DNA from: Rhodospirillales bacterium
GTDB lineage: Bacteria > Pseudomonadota > Alphaproteobacteria > Rhodospirillales > Defluviicoccaceae
DNA length: 64,000 nucleotides
Assembly: GCA_016712595.1 (NCBI GenBank)
Contig: JADJQT010000001.1
Coordinates: 907,501 to 971,500, forward strand
Direction of reading: 5' to 3'
Both the position numbers and the translations under genes were made by a program. The notes below the pieces were generated by a model. That model saw only the letters and a list, made by a program, of their open reading frames with translations, searched no databases and was not told where the DNA came from. Positions 26,781 through 35,565 of this stretch are shown piece after piece (within the stretch, counting starts at the first letter, position 1; the number at the start of each line of letters is the position of its first letter).

Positions 26781-27172
26781 CGGTGATCACGAGCTATGAA
26801 GTTCATGTTCAGTCGCGTGACAAATGGCGGATCGATTGCGTTTTCGACGATAAGAGCATCGCCATTGAGGAGGCAAAGCACCTGCTCAACGGCGTGATCA
26901 GCGCCGTGCGTGTCATTGAGGAGACGTTTGACGACGCCACGGACAAAACAACGACACGGTTTATATTTAGAAGTGCTACGCAGCAAAATAAGAATTCAAA
27001 TAATAAGCAAAAAAATGCTGATAGCGTTCATGAAGATGCGCAGATGAAGCAAACGCGAAGCAAAAGGAAATTCTGTTTTTCAGAAAGACTTGCTTTTTCT
27101 ATTTTTGTTATTGGTGGGTGCGCCGCGTCGGCTTTTTTTGCTCTCGCGTATCTGGTCCCTTACCTTCATTGA
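26777..27172 (+). CDS. Unknown protein with C-terminal membrane segment, A+T-rich
   Basis: 131 residues. Residues 1-65 form a compact domain (SYEVHVQSRDKWRIDCVFDD, AIEEAKHLLNG, AVRVIEETFDD) resembling small conserved Rhodospirillales proteins of unknown function. Residues 70-100 are Asn/Lys/Gln-rich and basic, and residues 105-130 are one transmembrane helix (LAFSIFVIGGCAASAFFALA). Bases 26950-27130 are strikingly A+T-rich against the high-GC flanks. Four-base overlap with the PAS_5 gene implies coupled translation. Confidence 0.7.
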   Translation: MTVITSYEVHVQSRDKWRIDCVFDDKSIAIEEAKHLLNGVISAVRVIEETFDDATDKTTTRFIFRSATQQNKNSNNKQKNADSVHEDAQMKQTRSKRKFCFSERLAFSIFVIGGCAASAFFALAYLVPYLH

Positions 27173-27227
27173 TCATGTGCGACGTTCACAATCGCAGGTT
27201 TGCCGTCGCGTCAGGCGCGCGGGGACG

Positions 27228-28094
27228 TCAGCGTGCCTCGATCGTCACCGTCACGTCTATGGGCTTTGCCCAATAAGGCGCCGACGTCACCAGGGCGGCG
27301 CAGCCGGTGGCGGCGTAGGCCGCAGCATTACTGGCGTTAATGCCGCCGGCGGCGGCGATGGCGACCGCTGGCGTAAGGCCACAGGTGCGCTTGACCAGTT
27401 CGCGTACGGCATCGACGTCAAACTTGTCGACCTGGACGACGTCGGCACCGGCCTCGGCGAGCAGGACCGCCGAGTCCATCGACCAGGCCTCGACCATGAT
27501 CTTTTTTCCTGGGTGCTGCCGGCGCAGCACCGGCAACCGCTCGCACAGAGCGGTCGTCCCACCCGGGTCCTTCGCCGTACCAAGAAAGGCGGCGTGCTGC
27601 GGGAAGATCAGGATGCTCTCAGACAATCCGAGCCGGTGCATCGATCCACCGCCGGCGATGACGCTCCGCGCCGCCAGCACCCGCGTGCCCGGCGTTGCCT
27701 TGCGCGTGCATTCAACCGAGATGTCGGGCGAGATTCCGCGCGCCGCCTCGACGATGCGTCGCATCGCGGTGGCGATGCCGCACGCCGATTCGAGCAGGGT
27801 CTGTGCCGTCTTCCAGACGGCATGGAGCGCCGCCGCCGGACCGTCGCCCTCCAGCAGCAACGTATTCGCCTCGACCGCATCGCCGCTGGCGCGGTAACGC
27901 CGGGTACTCACGCCGGCGCGGATGAGAAGGCGCTCCGCTTCTTCGACGCAACAGACCACGGCGGGCGCCCGCACGGCGAAGCGGATCGTCCCTGGGCGAC
28001 GGCCGATGGCGAGCGCGTGGGTGGTCAAGTCGCCCCGCGCCACGTCTTCGTCGAGGAACGACTCAAGCAGCCGATCGCACAGCATCATCGGCAT
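27228..28094 (-). CDS. modD: ModD-like pyrophosphorylase
   Basis: 288 residues, quinolinate phosphoribosyltransferase (NadC) fold. EDVARGDLTTHALAIG.RPG, the LLLEGDGPAAALHAVWKTAQ segment, CTRKATPGTRVLAARSVIAG and GGSMHRLGLSESILIFPQH are the ModD-specific versions of NadC motifs. ModD is named from molybdate transport operons and its reaction is not established; no mod genes are near here. It follows infC by 55 bases on the same strand. Confidence 0.85.
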   Translation of the reverse strand: MPMMLCDRLLESFLDEDVARGDLTTHALAIGRRPGTIRFAVRAPAVVCCVEEAERLLIRAGVSTRRYRASGDAVEANTLLLEGDGPAAALHAVWKTAQTLLESACGIATAMRRIVEAARGISPDISVECTRKATPGTRVLAARSVIAGGGSMHRLGLSESILIFPQHAAFLGTAKDPGGTTALCERLPVLRRQHPGKKIMVEAWSMDSAVLLAEAGADVVQVDKFDVDAVRELVKRTCGLTPAVAIAAAGGINASNAAAYAATGCAALVTSAPYWAKPIDVTVTIEAR

Positions 28095-28149
28095 GATCTC
28101 CGACTCCAGCCGCCGCGCGGCGATGCGGATGAATCGCGCCCCGCGTCAG

Positions 28150-28686
28150 TTACCGCGATGTCAGCACCATGACCATCTGCCGCCCTTCAATCCGCGGCAT
28201 CTGCTCGACTTTCCCAAGTTCGCCGAGTTCTTCGCGCACGCGCTGTAGGACGCGCAATCCAAGATCCTGGTGGACAAGTTCGCGGCCGCGAAAGCGGATA
28301 GTGACCTTGACCTTGTCCCCTTCTTCAAGGAAACGACGCATGCTGCGCATCTTGACTTGGTAATCATGTTCATCGATGCCGGGGCGCATTTTTATTTCTT
28401 TGACCTCGATGATTTTTTGTTTTTTGCGTGCCTCGTTCTTCTTTTTCTGAGCTTCGTATTTGTATTTTCCGATGTCGAGGATCTTGCACACTGGTGGATC
28501 GGCTGCGGCGGCGATTTCCACTAGATCGAGGCCGGCATCGAAGGCCATCTGAATGGCTGCGCGGATCGGCATCACGCCCAACATCTCGCCGTCGACGCCG
28601 ACGACGCGCACCTCCGGGACGATGATTTCCTCGTTCACGCGTGGCCCCTCCCGAGCCGGCGCTTGCGCTAACGGTGACTTGGCGAT
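28150..28686 (-). CDS. infC: Translation initiation factor IF-3, ATC start
   Basis: 178 residues when started at ATC (28686-28684). The recognised N terminus (...REGPRVNEEIIVPEVRVVG) requires codons upstream of the only standard start in this frame, a GTG at 28635, and an in-frame TAG lies just before the ATC. GGAGG at 28693-28697 is exactly 6 bases from the ATC. Rare AUU/AUC/AUA starts are the hallmark of infC, because IF-3 itself discriminates against them and so represses its own synthesis. The linker helix (YKYEAQKKKNEARKKQ) and the C-terminal domain ending GRQMVMVL are complete. modD, not rpmI-rplT, follows. Confidence 0.93.
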   Translation of the reverse strand: MAKSPLAQAPAREGPRVNEEIIVPEVRVVGVDGEMLGVMPIRAAIQMAFDAGLDLVEIAAAADPPVCKILDIGKYKYEAQKKKNEARKKQKIIEVKEIKMRPGIDEHDYQVKMRSMRRFLEEGDKVKVTIRFRGRELVHQDLGLRVLQRVREELGELGKVEQMPRIEGRQMVMVLTSR

Positions 28687-29102
28687 TTTCTACCTCCATT
28701 GGCTGTGTTGTGTCCGTCCGGGCTCCTCTCCGGACGAAAAACCTGACAGGCGCTGACGCTGCGAGGCGGCATCATGCGCGCGCGGAACGCCTCAAGGACC
28801 GGAACGCCCCGACGCCGCTGGCGGCGCCGGTCACGTGACCGCATGGTCAACGGCTTCGATGCGTTGTTCGTGGGGAGTGCAAACGAAGGATGTGCGACTG
28901 ACCCGCGCCAGCCCGCAAGGGGGCGCTGATGTCGGCCAATCGGCCACGCGCCCGGCTGAGACAACGACGCGCGCCATTGCACTCCCTTGGCAGTTCGTGA
29001 CGATACCAACGTGTTCCAATACTTGCTACGCCTTGTTCCGATCAAAGACCGGGTGCGATTGCATCTGTTTGCGTTCGAGGACCTTGCCGTCGGCGCTGCG
29101 CG
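28687..29102. other. infC leader and upstream spacer, no gene seen
   Basis: About 415 bases between the small ORF after thrS and infC. Several overlapping short ORFs exist but none has a convincing start, composition or family pattern. The infC ribosome site is at its left edge; readthrough from thrS or an internal promoter could drive infC, and I see no clear -35/-10 pair. Confidence 0.4.
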
Positions 29103-29252
29103 TCATTCTTCCGCCGGGACGCGTTGCCGACGGGTTACTGGTGCAAACCCCTCTATTTTCAGTTTAGCCAGTGCGTTCTCCAAGGCAACGGTTTCTTGCG
29201 CCTGGCTGCCGAGGCGGCGCAACGCCGCTCTTTGTGATGCGCATTCAGCCAC
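29103..29252 (-). CDS. Possible 49-residue coiled-coil protein after thrS
   Basis: A GTG-started frame beginning one base after the thrS stop (TAG-G-GTG). The product is helical with heptad-like leucines (LRRLGSQAQETVALENALAK) and ends FAPVTRRQRVPAEE. Closeness to thrS would allow coupled translation, but no Shine-Dalgarno beyond AGGG about 11 bases away is present. Could be real or a chance frame. Confidence 0.3.
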   Translation of the reverse strand: MAECASQRAALRRLGSQAQETVALENALAKLKIEGFAPVTRRQRVPAEE

Positions 29253-29253
29253 C

Positions 29254-31254
29254 CTAGTTGCCCTGGAGGTAGGGGCCGATGGCAATGTCACGGCTACACT
29301 TCTCTCTTCTTAATTCGACAAGGGCCCCAATGGCGCGCTCAAGGCTGTGTGCACCAAGGCTAACAGCCTGGGAACCGCTACCGAGCACGCGCACATTGAC
29401 CTTCTCGATCTCGATCTCCTGTCGTCCGACGACAAACATATACGGAACCTTGGCGAGCGAGTGCTCGCGGACCTTGTAGTTGATTTTTTCATTGCGCAGG
29501 TCGGCGTCTGCTCGCAGCCCCTTATCGCGCAGCGCCGCTAGAACGCGCGCCGCGTAGTCATCCGCCTCGTTGGTGATTGTCGCCACCACCACCTGGACCG
29601 GTGCCAGCCACATCGGTAGCCGTCCGGCGTAGTGCTCGATGAGGATGCCGGTGAAGCGCTCAAACGAGCCGAGAACCGCCCGGTGCAGCATGACCGGCCT
29701 GTGCTTGCCGCCGTCCTCGCCGACATAGGTCGCATCGAGCCGCTCGGGCAATACGAAGTCGACCTGAAGGGTGCCGAGCTGCCAGTCGCGACCGATCGCG
29801 TCGCGCAGCACGAACTCGAGCTTGGGCCCATAGAACGCGCCCTCGCCGGGATTGAGGATGGTCTCGATTCCGGCCTGCGCGGTTGCGTCGCGCAGCGCGC
29901 TTTCGGCCTTGTCCCAGATTTCGTCGGCGCCGGCGCGCTTGGTCGGCCGGTCAGAGAACTTCACGACGATATCGGTAAAGCCAAAGTCGGCGTAGATGCT
30001 GCGCAGCAGATCGCAGAAGGCGAGGGTCTCGGCGGTAATCTGCTCTTCGGTGCAGAAGATGTGCGCGTCATCCTGGGTGAAGGCGCGCACGCGCATCAGC
30101 CCGTGCAGCGCTCCCGACGGCTCGTTGCGGTGGCACGAGCCGAACTCGGCCATGCGCAGCGGCAGGTCGCGATAGCTTTTGATGCCCTGCTTATAGATCT
30201 GCACATGCCCGGGACAGTTCATCGGCTTGAGCGCGAGGATCTTGTCCTCGGACTCGGCGGTGAACATGTGTTCGCGGAATTTCTCCCAGTGCCCGGACTT
30301 CTCCCACAGCGAGCGGTCGAAGAGCTGTGGCGTGCGCACCTCGACGTAAGCTTCGGCCTCGAGGCGGTCGCGCATATAGTCCTGCAGCACCCGGTAGAGG
30401 GTCCAGCCGTGCGGGTGCCAGAACACCGATCCCGCCGCCTCCTCCTGGAAGTGGAAGAGGTTCATTTCCCGGCCGAGCCGGCGGTGGTCGCGCTTTTCCG
30501 CCTCCTCGAGCATGGTCAGGTGGGCGTCGAGCTCCGCCTTGCTCGTCCAGGCGGTGCCGTAGATCCGCTGAAGCATGGCATTGCGTGAATCGCCGCGCCA
30601 ATAGGAGCCTGCGACCTTCATCAGCTTGAACGCCTTCGGCAGCTTGCCGGTCGACGGCAGATGCGGGCCGCGGCAGAGATCGAGCCAGTTTCCCTGACGG
30701 TAGATGCTCACCGGCTCGCCCGGCGGAATGGCGGCGATCAGCTCGGCCTTATAATGCTCACCCCGTCCCTTGAAGTATTCGACAGCGGCGTCGCGCTCCC
30801 ACTCCTCGCGGATAATCGGCTCGTTGCGATCGACGATCTCGCGCATCCGCTGCTCGATCTTCGGCAGGTCCTCCGGGGTGAACGGCTCGGCCCTGGCGAA
30901 ATCGTAATAGAAACCGTTCTCGATCGCGGGCCCGATGGTCACTTGCGTGCCCGGCCACAACTCCTGCACCGCCTCAGCCATGACGTGCGCGGCGTCGTGG
31001 CGGATCAGCTCCAGCGCGTCCTTGTCCCTCGTGGTGACGATCGCGACCTCGGCATCACGATCGATGATCGTGGCCAGATCCTTCAACGCGCCGTCGACGC
31101 GCAGCGCCAGCGCCGCCTTGGCCAGCGAGGCGGCGATATCGCTGGCGATCTCGCCGCCTGACACGCCACGATCGAAGACCCGCACACTGCCGTCGGGTAA
31201 GGTGATGCGAACGGGGCCATCCCCGGCTTGCGGTGCGCGTGCGACGTGGTCCAA
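29254..31254 (-). CDS. thrS: Threonyl-tRNA synthetase
   Basis: About 666 residues. TGS domain (RITLPDGSVRVFD), SAD editing domain with HDAAHVMAEAV and DLCRGPHLPSTG, class II catalytic core with motif 1, GSCHRNEPSGALHGLMRVR (motif 2) and RPVMLHRAVLGSFERF (motif 3), then the anticodon-binding domain. Zinc-ligand Cys is in KPMNCPGHV. The start is uncertain: a TTG at 31254, 14 residues before the TGS strand, fits family length and lies downstream of a good promoter at 31308-31336; no ATG is available there, and the frame remains open to 31482. Confidence 0.93.
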   Translation of the reverse strand: MDHVARAPQAGDGPVRITLPDGSVRVFDRGVSGGEIASDIAASLAKAALALRVDGALKDLATIIDRDAEVAIVTTRDKDALELIRHDAAHVMAEAVQELWPGTQVTIGPAIENGFYYDFARAEPFTPEDLPKIEQRMREIVDRNEPIIREEWERDAAVEYFKGRGEHYKAELIAAIPPGEPVSIYRQGNWLDLCRGPHLPSTGKLPKAFKLMKVAGSYWRGDSRNAMLQRIYGTAWTSKAELDAHLTMLEEAEKRDHRRLGREMNLFHFQEEAAGSVFWHPHGWTLYRVLQDYMRDRLEAEAYVEVRTPQLFDRSLWEKSGHWEKFREHMFTAESEDKILALKPMNCPGHVQIYKQGIKSYRDLPLRMAEFGSCHRNEPSGALHGLMRVRAFTQDDAHIFCTEEQITAETLAFCDLLRSIYADFGFTDIVVKFSDRPTKRAGADEIWDKAESALRDATAQAGIETILNPGEGAFYGPKLEFVLRDAIGRDWQLGTLQVDFVLPERLDATYVGEDGGKHRPVMLHRAVLGSFERFTGILIEHYAGRLPMWLAPVQVVVATITNEADDYAARVLAALRDKGLRADADLRNEKINYKVREHSLAKVPYMFVVGRQEIEIEKVNVRVLGSGSQAVSLGAHSLERAIGALVELRREKCSRDIAIGPYLQGN

Positions 31255-31307
31255 AGCCTCGACCGTTCCTTTCTCCGGGGCGATGATTGCGCGTTGAAAG
31301 AACGCCT

Positions 31308-31336
31308 TATATACGCGCACAACGAAGTCGAGCCAA
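31308..31336 (-). promoter_or_regulatory. Candidate thrS promoter
   Basis: Read on the minus strand, TTGGCT (31336-31331) and TATATA (31313-31308) are 17 bases apart, each four of six to consensus. A start near 31301 leaves a leader of about 45 bases to the TTG at 31254, which supports a translation start downstream of 31300. Confidence 0.45.
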
Positions 31337-31435
31337 GGCACAAGCGCCAAAGCGCCCGCGAACGGGGTCTTCTCGCGTGCAGCGCCCGGAGAGACCTGCT
31401 CCTGCCCCTTAGTCGAGCCTCCCACCTTCAGGGCA

Positions 31436-31472
31436 ATTATACAACATTCATACGGGGTTCCGGGCGAATGTT
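31436..31472 (-). promoter_or_regulatory. Perfect -10 hexamer beside an AACATTC/GAATGTT inverted repeat
   Basis: A perfect TATAAT (minus strand, 31441-31436) sits next to AACATTC...GAATGTT arms at 31443-31449 and 31466-31472 with a 16-base spacer. No good -35 is seen at 17 bases, so an activator- or repressor-bound distal thrS promoter is one reading; the site lies between divergent thrS and the DD-carboxypeptidase gene. Confidence 0.3.
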
Positions 31473-31696
31473 CGACGTTCATGTGAAAAAAGGCATCGAA
31501 CCCAGCCCTCCTTCTGCTAACCTTTGTCGCGCGAACAAGATCCCCTGACGTCTTTGCGGCCGATCGTCAGAGCACCCATCCCGACCATCGGGCAGGGACT
31601 GCGGTACGGGCAATTGCTTTCGCTCCCGACGTCCGGACGCTGGGTCGCGCTTTGCGGCGCTCCAAGGGGTACGTTTCAGACGCGGAGGCCCGTCTT

Positions 31697-32716
31697 GTGA
31701 TTCATTTCCGCCGTATCGTTCTCGGGCTCGCCTTGTTGGTGGCGCTGATGTGCCAAGTGCCGCAATCCATGGCGGCAATGTCTTCGTTCATCATGGACGC
31801 CGAAAGCGGACGGACCTTGCAATCCGCTAGAGCCGAGACGCGGCGGGCGCCAGCATCATTGACCAAGATGATGACGCTTTATTTGCTCTTCGAGGCGCTC
31901 GATCGCGGAAAAGTCAGTCTCAATACGCGCTTTGCCGTTTCCCGCCACGCCGCCGCGCAGCCGCCGACGAAGCTCGGCCTGCCGCCGGGCCGGACGATCC
32001 GGGTACGCGATGCGATGCTTGCCCTGGCGACGAAATCGGCCAATGACATCGCCGTCGTCGTCGCCGAGGGCCTCGCCGGCAGCGAGACCGCGTTTGCCCG
32101 GCGCATGACACAAAAGGCGCGCGCTCTCGGCATGAAGAGCACGACATTCCGCAATGCATCTGGGCTCGACGCCACCGGGCACGTCTCTACGGCCCGCGAC
32201 ATGGCGCGTCTCGGGCGGGCCTTGCTCAACGACTATCCCCAGCATTCGCGTATTTTCGCAACACGCGCGTTTCGATACGGGAAGGCGACGTACCCCAATC
32301 ACAACCGCCTGCTCGGAGTCTACCGCGGCCTCGACGGTATCAAGACCGGCTACACCCATAAGGCCGGCTTCAATCTGGTGGCAACGGCCAAACGCGACGG
32401 TCGGCGCGTCATCGGCGTGGTGATGGGGGCCAAGACGTCATCGGAACGCAACACGCTGATGGTCCGCCTACTCGACAAGGGGTTCGCGCTCGCCAAGACG
32501 AAAGTCAAGGTCGCGTCCCGGTCCAAGCGCGCGGCGAAACGGGGCCGCTTCGCGGCCGCGCCGAATCGGCCGAAAAGCGCCTACGCGGCACGCATGAAAG
32601 CGCCGGCGGGCACGCGCACGGCGAAAAAGACGGCTCGCGTGGCGATAGCCGGCCGTGCGGCGCTGGCGCCGCCAAAAGGCAGGCCCGCGCAGCAAAGTGC
32701 CCGTCTAGGCCGGTAA
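31697..32716 (+). CDS. D-alanyl-D-alanine carboxypeptidase (PBP5-like)
   Basis: About 339 residues from GTG at 31697, which has GGAGG 8 bases upstream; the in-frame GTG/ATG at 31652 lacks one. A signal peptide ends near SMA-AM. The serine peptidase S11 motifs are complete: SLTK (active-site Ser), SAN and KTG (in IKTGYTHKAG). It trims the terminal D-Ala from peptidoglycan stem peptides in the periplasm. The usual C-terminal beta domain and amphipathic anchor are replaced by a 90-residue basic Ala/Lys/Arg tail, perhaps for wall binding. Confidence 0.9.
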   Translation: MIHFRRIVLGLALLVALMCQVPQSMAAMSSFIMDAESGRTLQSARAETRRAPASLTKMMTLYLLFEALDRGKVSLNTRFAVSRHAAAQPPTKLGLPPGRTIRVRDAMLALATKSANDIAVVVAEGLAGSETAFARRMTQKARALGMKSTTFRNASGLDATGHVSTARDMARLGRALLNDYPQHSRIFATRAFRYGKATYPNHNRLLGVYRGLDGIKTGYTHKAGFNLVATAKRDGRRVIGVVMGAKTSSERNTLMVRLLDKGFALAKTKVKVASRSKRAAKRGRFAAAPNRPKSAYAARMKAPAGTRTAKKTARVAIAGRAALAPPKGRPAQQSARLGR

Positions 32717-32791
32717 TGCCGGTCGTCGTGGTCGTCCCGACGGGCAGCCGTTCAGGCGTGCACCATTTTCCGATCGTTGAAAGATCCCCTG

Positions 32792-33586
32792 ATGAGCACC
32801 ACTGAGCCGCTCGCGACCGCGCCACAACGATTGCCCGATGACGATGGAGCGTTCATCGCCTATCACCGCACGCCGGGCCTGCGCCCGGGTGTCGTCTTTC
32901 TGACCGGCTATATGTCGGATATGACCGGGCAAAAGGCGCTGCGCCTCGAAGAGCACTGCCGATCGCACGATCGCGCCTTCGTTCGTTTTGACTATTTCGG
33001 CCACGGTGCGTCGTTTGGCGCCTTCACCGATGGGACGATAGGACGCTGGGCGGACGATGCCATCCGCGTCCTCGACCAGTTGACGGACGGACCGCAAGTG
33101 CTGGTCGGCTCGAGCCTCGGCGGCTGGATCATGCTGCTCGCCGCGCGCGCCCGCCCGCAGCGCATCGCCGGCCTGCTCGGGGTCGCCGCGGCACCGGACT
33201 TCACCGAGGACCTGATTCTGCCGGTGCTCTCGCCCGGCGAGCGGCGGACGCTCGAGCGCGACGGCGTCGTGCCGATGTTCAGCCCTTACGATCCGCAGCC
33301 GACGCCCGTGGCCCAGCGTCTCCTGGTTGAGGCTCGCGAGCATCTGGTGCTTCGCCAACCGATCGCGCTGCAGTGCCCGGTGCGGCTGATTCACGGCATG
33401 CGTGATCCCGACGTGCCGTGGAAGACAGCGCTGCGACTGGCCGATTGCCTTGTCGGCGACGATATCGAGATCACCTTGGTGAAGGCTGGCGATCATCGGC
33501 TTTCCACGCCCGGCGACCTCGACCGCCTGTGCGATGCGCTGGACTTGCTGCTACGGCGGATTGAAGCCTCACCGCACGCAAGGTAG
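32792..33586 (+). CDS. Alpha/beta hydrolase
   Basis: 264 residues. Nucleophile elbow VGSSLGGW (Ser), acid in HGMRDPDVPW (Asp) and catalytic His in KAGDHRLS. PGVVFLTGYMSDMTGQKA and FDYFGHGAS are typical of the ABHD10-like branch (acyl-protein or ester hydrolases). ATG at 32792 is preferred to a TTG at 32777. It is followed by a fatty-acid activation cluster on the same strand. Confidence 0.85.
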   Translation: MSTTEPLATAPQRLPDDDGAFIAYHRTPGLRPGVVFLTGYMSDMTGQKALRLEEHCRSHDRAFVRFDYFGHGASFGAFTDGTIGRWADDAIRVLDQLTDGPQVLVGSSLGGWIMLLAARARPQRIAGLLGVAAAPDFTEDLILPVLSPGERRTLERDGVVPMFSPYDPQPTPVAQRLLVEAREHLVLRQPIALQCPVRLIHGMRDPDVPWKTALRLADCLVGDDIEITLVKAGDHRLSTPGDLDRLCDALDLLLRRIEASPHAR

Positions 33587-33757
33587 GCCGCACGGCGACG
33601 AATCATGCGCCGGACGGCGGTGGCGCGATGACGAAAAGCCGGAACAAACGGTTGAAAACCTCCTAGGGCAAAATCGGAATTCCGGCTATTTTTCTTCTCA
33701 AGAGAGGGAGGCACTCCCGGATAAGCACGCTCACATGCGGCGTTTGAGGAGACATCG

Positions 33758-35458
33758 ATGACACCGACGGAAGCGTTTCTCGAAGCGCGCAACTTCCTGC
33801 TGACGCAGCGTGGAGACTACGATCGGGCGTATGCGAAATTTCGCTGGCCGGAACTCGACAGCTTCAACTGGGCGATCGACTGGTTCGACGTCTTTGCCCG
33901 CAGCAACAACCGCCCGGCGTTGTGGGTGTCGAGCCGCGATGCCGGCGAGACCAAATTATCGTTTCGCGAGCTGTCCAATCGCTCGAACCAGGTCGCCAAC
34001 TTCCTGCGCGGTCACGGCGTGCGCCGCGGCGACCGGATCTTGCTGATGCTGAGCAATGTTGTTCCTTTCTGGGAGACGATGCTGGCGGCGATCAAGCTCG
34101 GCGCCGTCGTCATTCCGGCGACGACGATGCTCACCCGCGACGAACTGCTCGACCGCTTCGAGCGCGGCGACGTGCGCCACGTTGTCGCCGGCGGCGGCGA
34201 TGCCGGAAAATTCGCCGATATCAAGGCGGACTATTCGCGCATTGCCGTCGGCAAGGCGCCTGCGGGCTGGACGAAATTCGAAGATGCCTACCGCGCCTCG
34301 TCGGAATATACGCCGCATGGTCCAACGCCGGCGAACGCGCCGCTGCTGCTCTACTTCACCTCCGGGACGACGGCGAAACCCAAGCTCGTCGAGCATACCC
34401 ACCAGAGCTATCCGGTCGGCCACCTCTCGACGATGTACTGGCTGGGGTTGCGCGAAGGCGACGTGCACCTCAACATCAGCGCACCGGGATGGGCGAAGCA
34501 TGCGTGGAGCGGCTTCTTCGCGCCGTGGAATGCGGGAGCCACGGTCTTCGTCTACAACTACCTGCGGTTCAACGCCAAGACCATGCTCGACGTCATCGTC
34601 CGCCATGGCGTTACCTCGCTTTGCGCGCCGCCGATGATCTGGCGGCAGTTCGTGCAGGAAGAAAACCTAGCCAACTATCCGGTGCGCCTCAGGGAAATCG
34701 TCAGCTCGGGCCAGCCGCTCGATCCCGAGATTACCCAGCACGTGGAAAAGGAGTGGGGACTGACCTTGCGCGACGGCTACGGGCAGACGGAAACGACGGC
34801 GATGATTGGCCAGACCCCCGGACGCAAGCCCAAGGCAGGCTCGATGGGCCGGCCGCTTCCCGGTTATGACGTCGCGTTGCTTGATGCCGAAGGCAACGAG
34901 GCGGACGAGGGCGAGATCGCCGTACGCCTCGATCCGCGGCCCGCCGGGCTGATGCTGGGATACCAGGATGAATGGAAGAAGACCGTCGATCCGGCGAGCG
35001 GCGGATACTACCGGACGGGAGACGTCGCATCGCGCGACGCCGATGGCTGCTATGCCTACGTTGGCCGGGCGGACGACCTGTTCAAGGCGTCGGACTGCCG
35101 CATCAGCCCGTTCGAGATCGAAAGCGTGCTCATCGAACACGAGGCGATCGCGGTCGCGGCCGTCGTTCCCTGCCAGGACGCGCTTGGCCGCACCGTGCCG
35201 AAGGTGGTGATCGAGCTGTGTGACGGGTTTGCGCCCAATAAGGCGCTCGCCAACGAGATCTTTCGCTTCGCGCTTGGCCATCTCGCCCCCTACAAGCGCA
35301 TCCGTCGCGTTGAGTTTGCCGATGTGCCAAAGACGCTGACCGGCAAAATTCGCCGTGTCGATCTGCGCAAGCGTGAAAACGATCTGCGCGAGGCCGGTGA
35401 ACGCGGTCCCCTTGAATTCCGGGAGGAGGATTTCCCGGCGCTGGAAGACGCTGTATGA
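33758..35458 (+). CDS. Acyl-CoA synthetase (AMP-forming), tandem copy 1
   Basis: 566 residues, ANL superfamily. The P-loop YFTSGTTAKPKLVEH, the adenine-binding GYGQTETT, and the hinge ...YRTGDVASRD are intact, and the C-terminal catalytic lysine lies in TGKIRR. Sequence style (HQSYPVGHLSTMYWLGL, PGWAKHAW) fits short/medium-chain or aryl acyl-CoA synthetases of the ACSM/benzoate-CoA-ligase kind. The next gene is a close paralogue. GAGGAG precedes the ATG. Substrate is not predictable. Confidence 0.9.
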   Translation: MTPTEAFLEARNFLLTQRGDYDRAYAKFRWPELDSFNWAIDWFDVFARSNNRPALWVSSRDAGETKLSFRELSNRSNQVANFLRGHGVRRGDRILLMLSNVVPFWETMLAAIKLGAVVIPATTMLTRDELLDRFERGDVRHVVAGGGDAGKFADIKADYSRIAVGKAPAGWTKFEDAYRASSEYTPHGPTPANAPLLLYFTSGTTAKPKLVEHTHQSYPVGHLSTMYWLGLREGDVHLNISAPGWAKHAWSGFFAPWNAGATVFVYNYLRFNAKTMLDVIVRHGVTSLCAPPMIWRQFVQEENLANYPVRLREIVSSGQPLDPEITQHVEKEWGLTLRDGYGQTETTAMIGQTPGRKPKAGSMGRPLPGYDVALLDAEGNEADEGEIAVRLDPRPAGLMLGYQDEWKKTVDPASGGYYRTGDVASRDADGCYAYVGRADDLFKASDCRISPFEIESVLIEHEAIAVAAVVPCQDALGRTVPKVVIELCDGFAPNKALANEIFRFALGHLAPYKRIRRVEFADVPKTLTGKIRRVDLRKRENDLREAGERGPLEFREEDFPALEDAV

Positions 35459-35565
35459 GCGATCCCCCATTGGGCAGCAATCAACGATAAAATAATAAAA
35501 TAAAGGAAGCAATAACGCGACGGTCAGCTCGATCCGCCGCGTCCGGGAGCATCAGGGAGACATCC

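Noticed and set aside
27090..28172. 360-residue open frame antisense to modD
   Set aside because: Arg/His/Gly-rich shadow of modD with no motif.
28831..29019. 62-residue frame upstream of infC
   Set aside because: No ribosome site or family resemblance; composition looks random.
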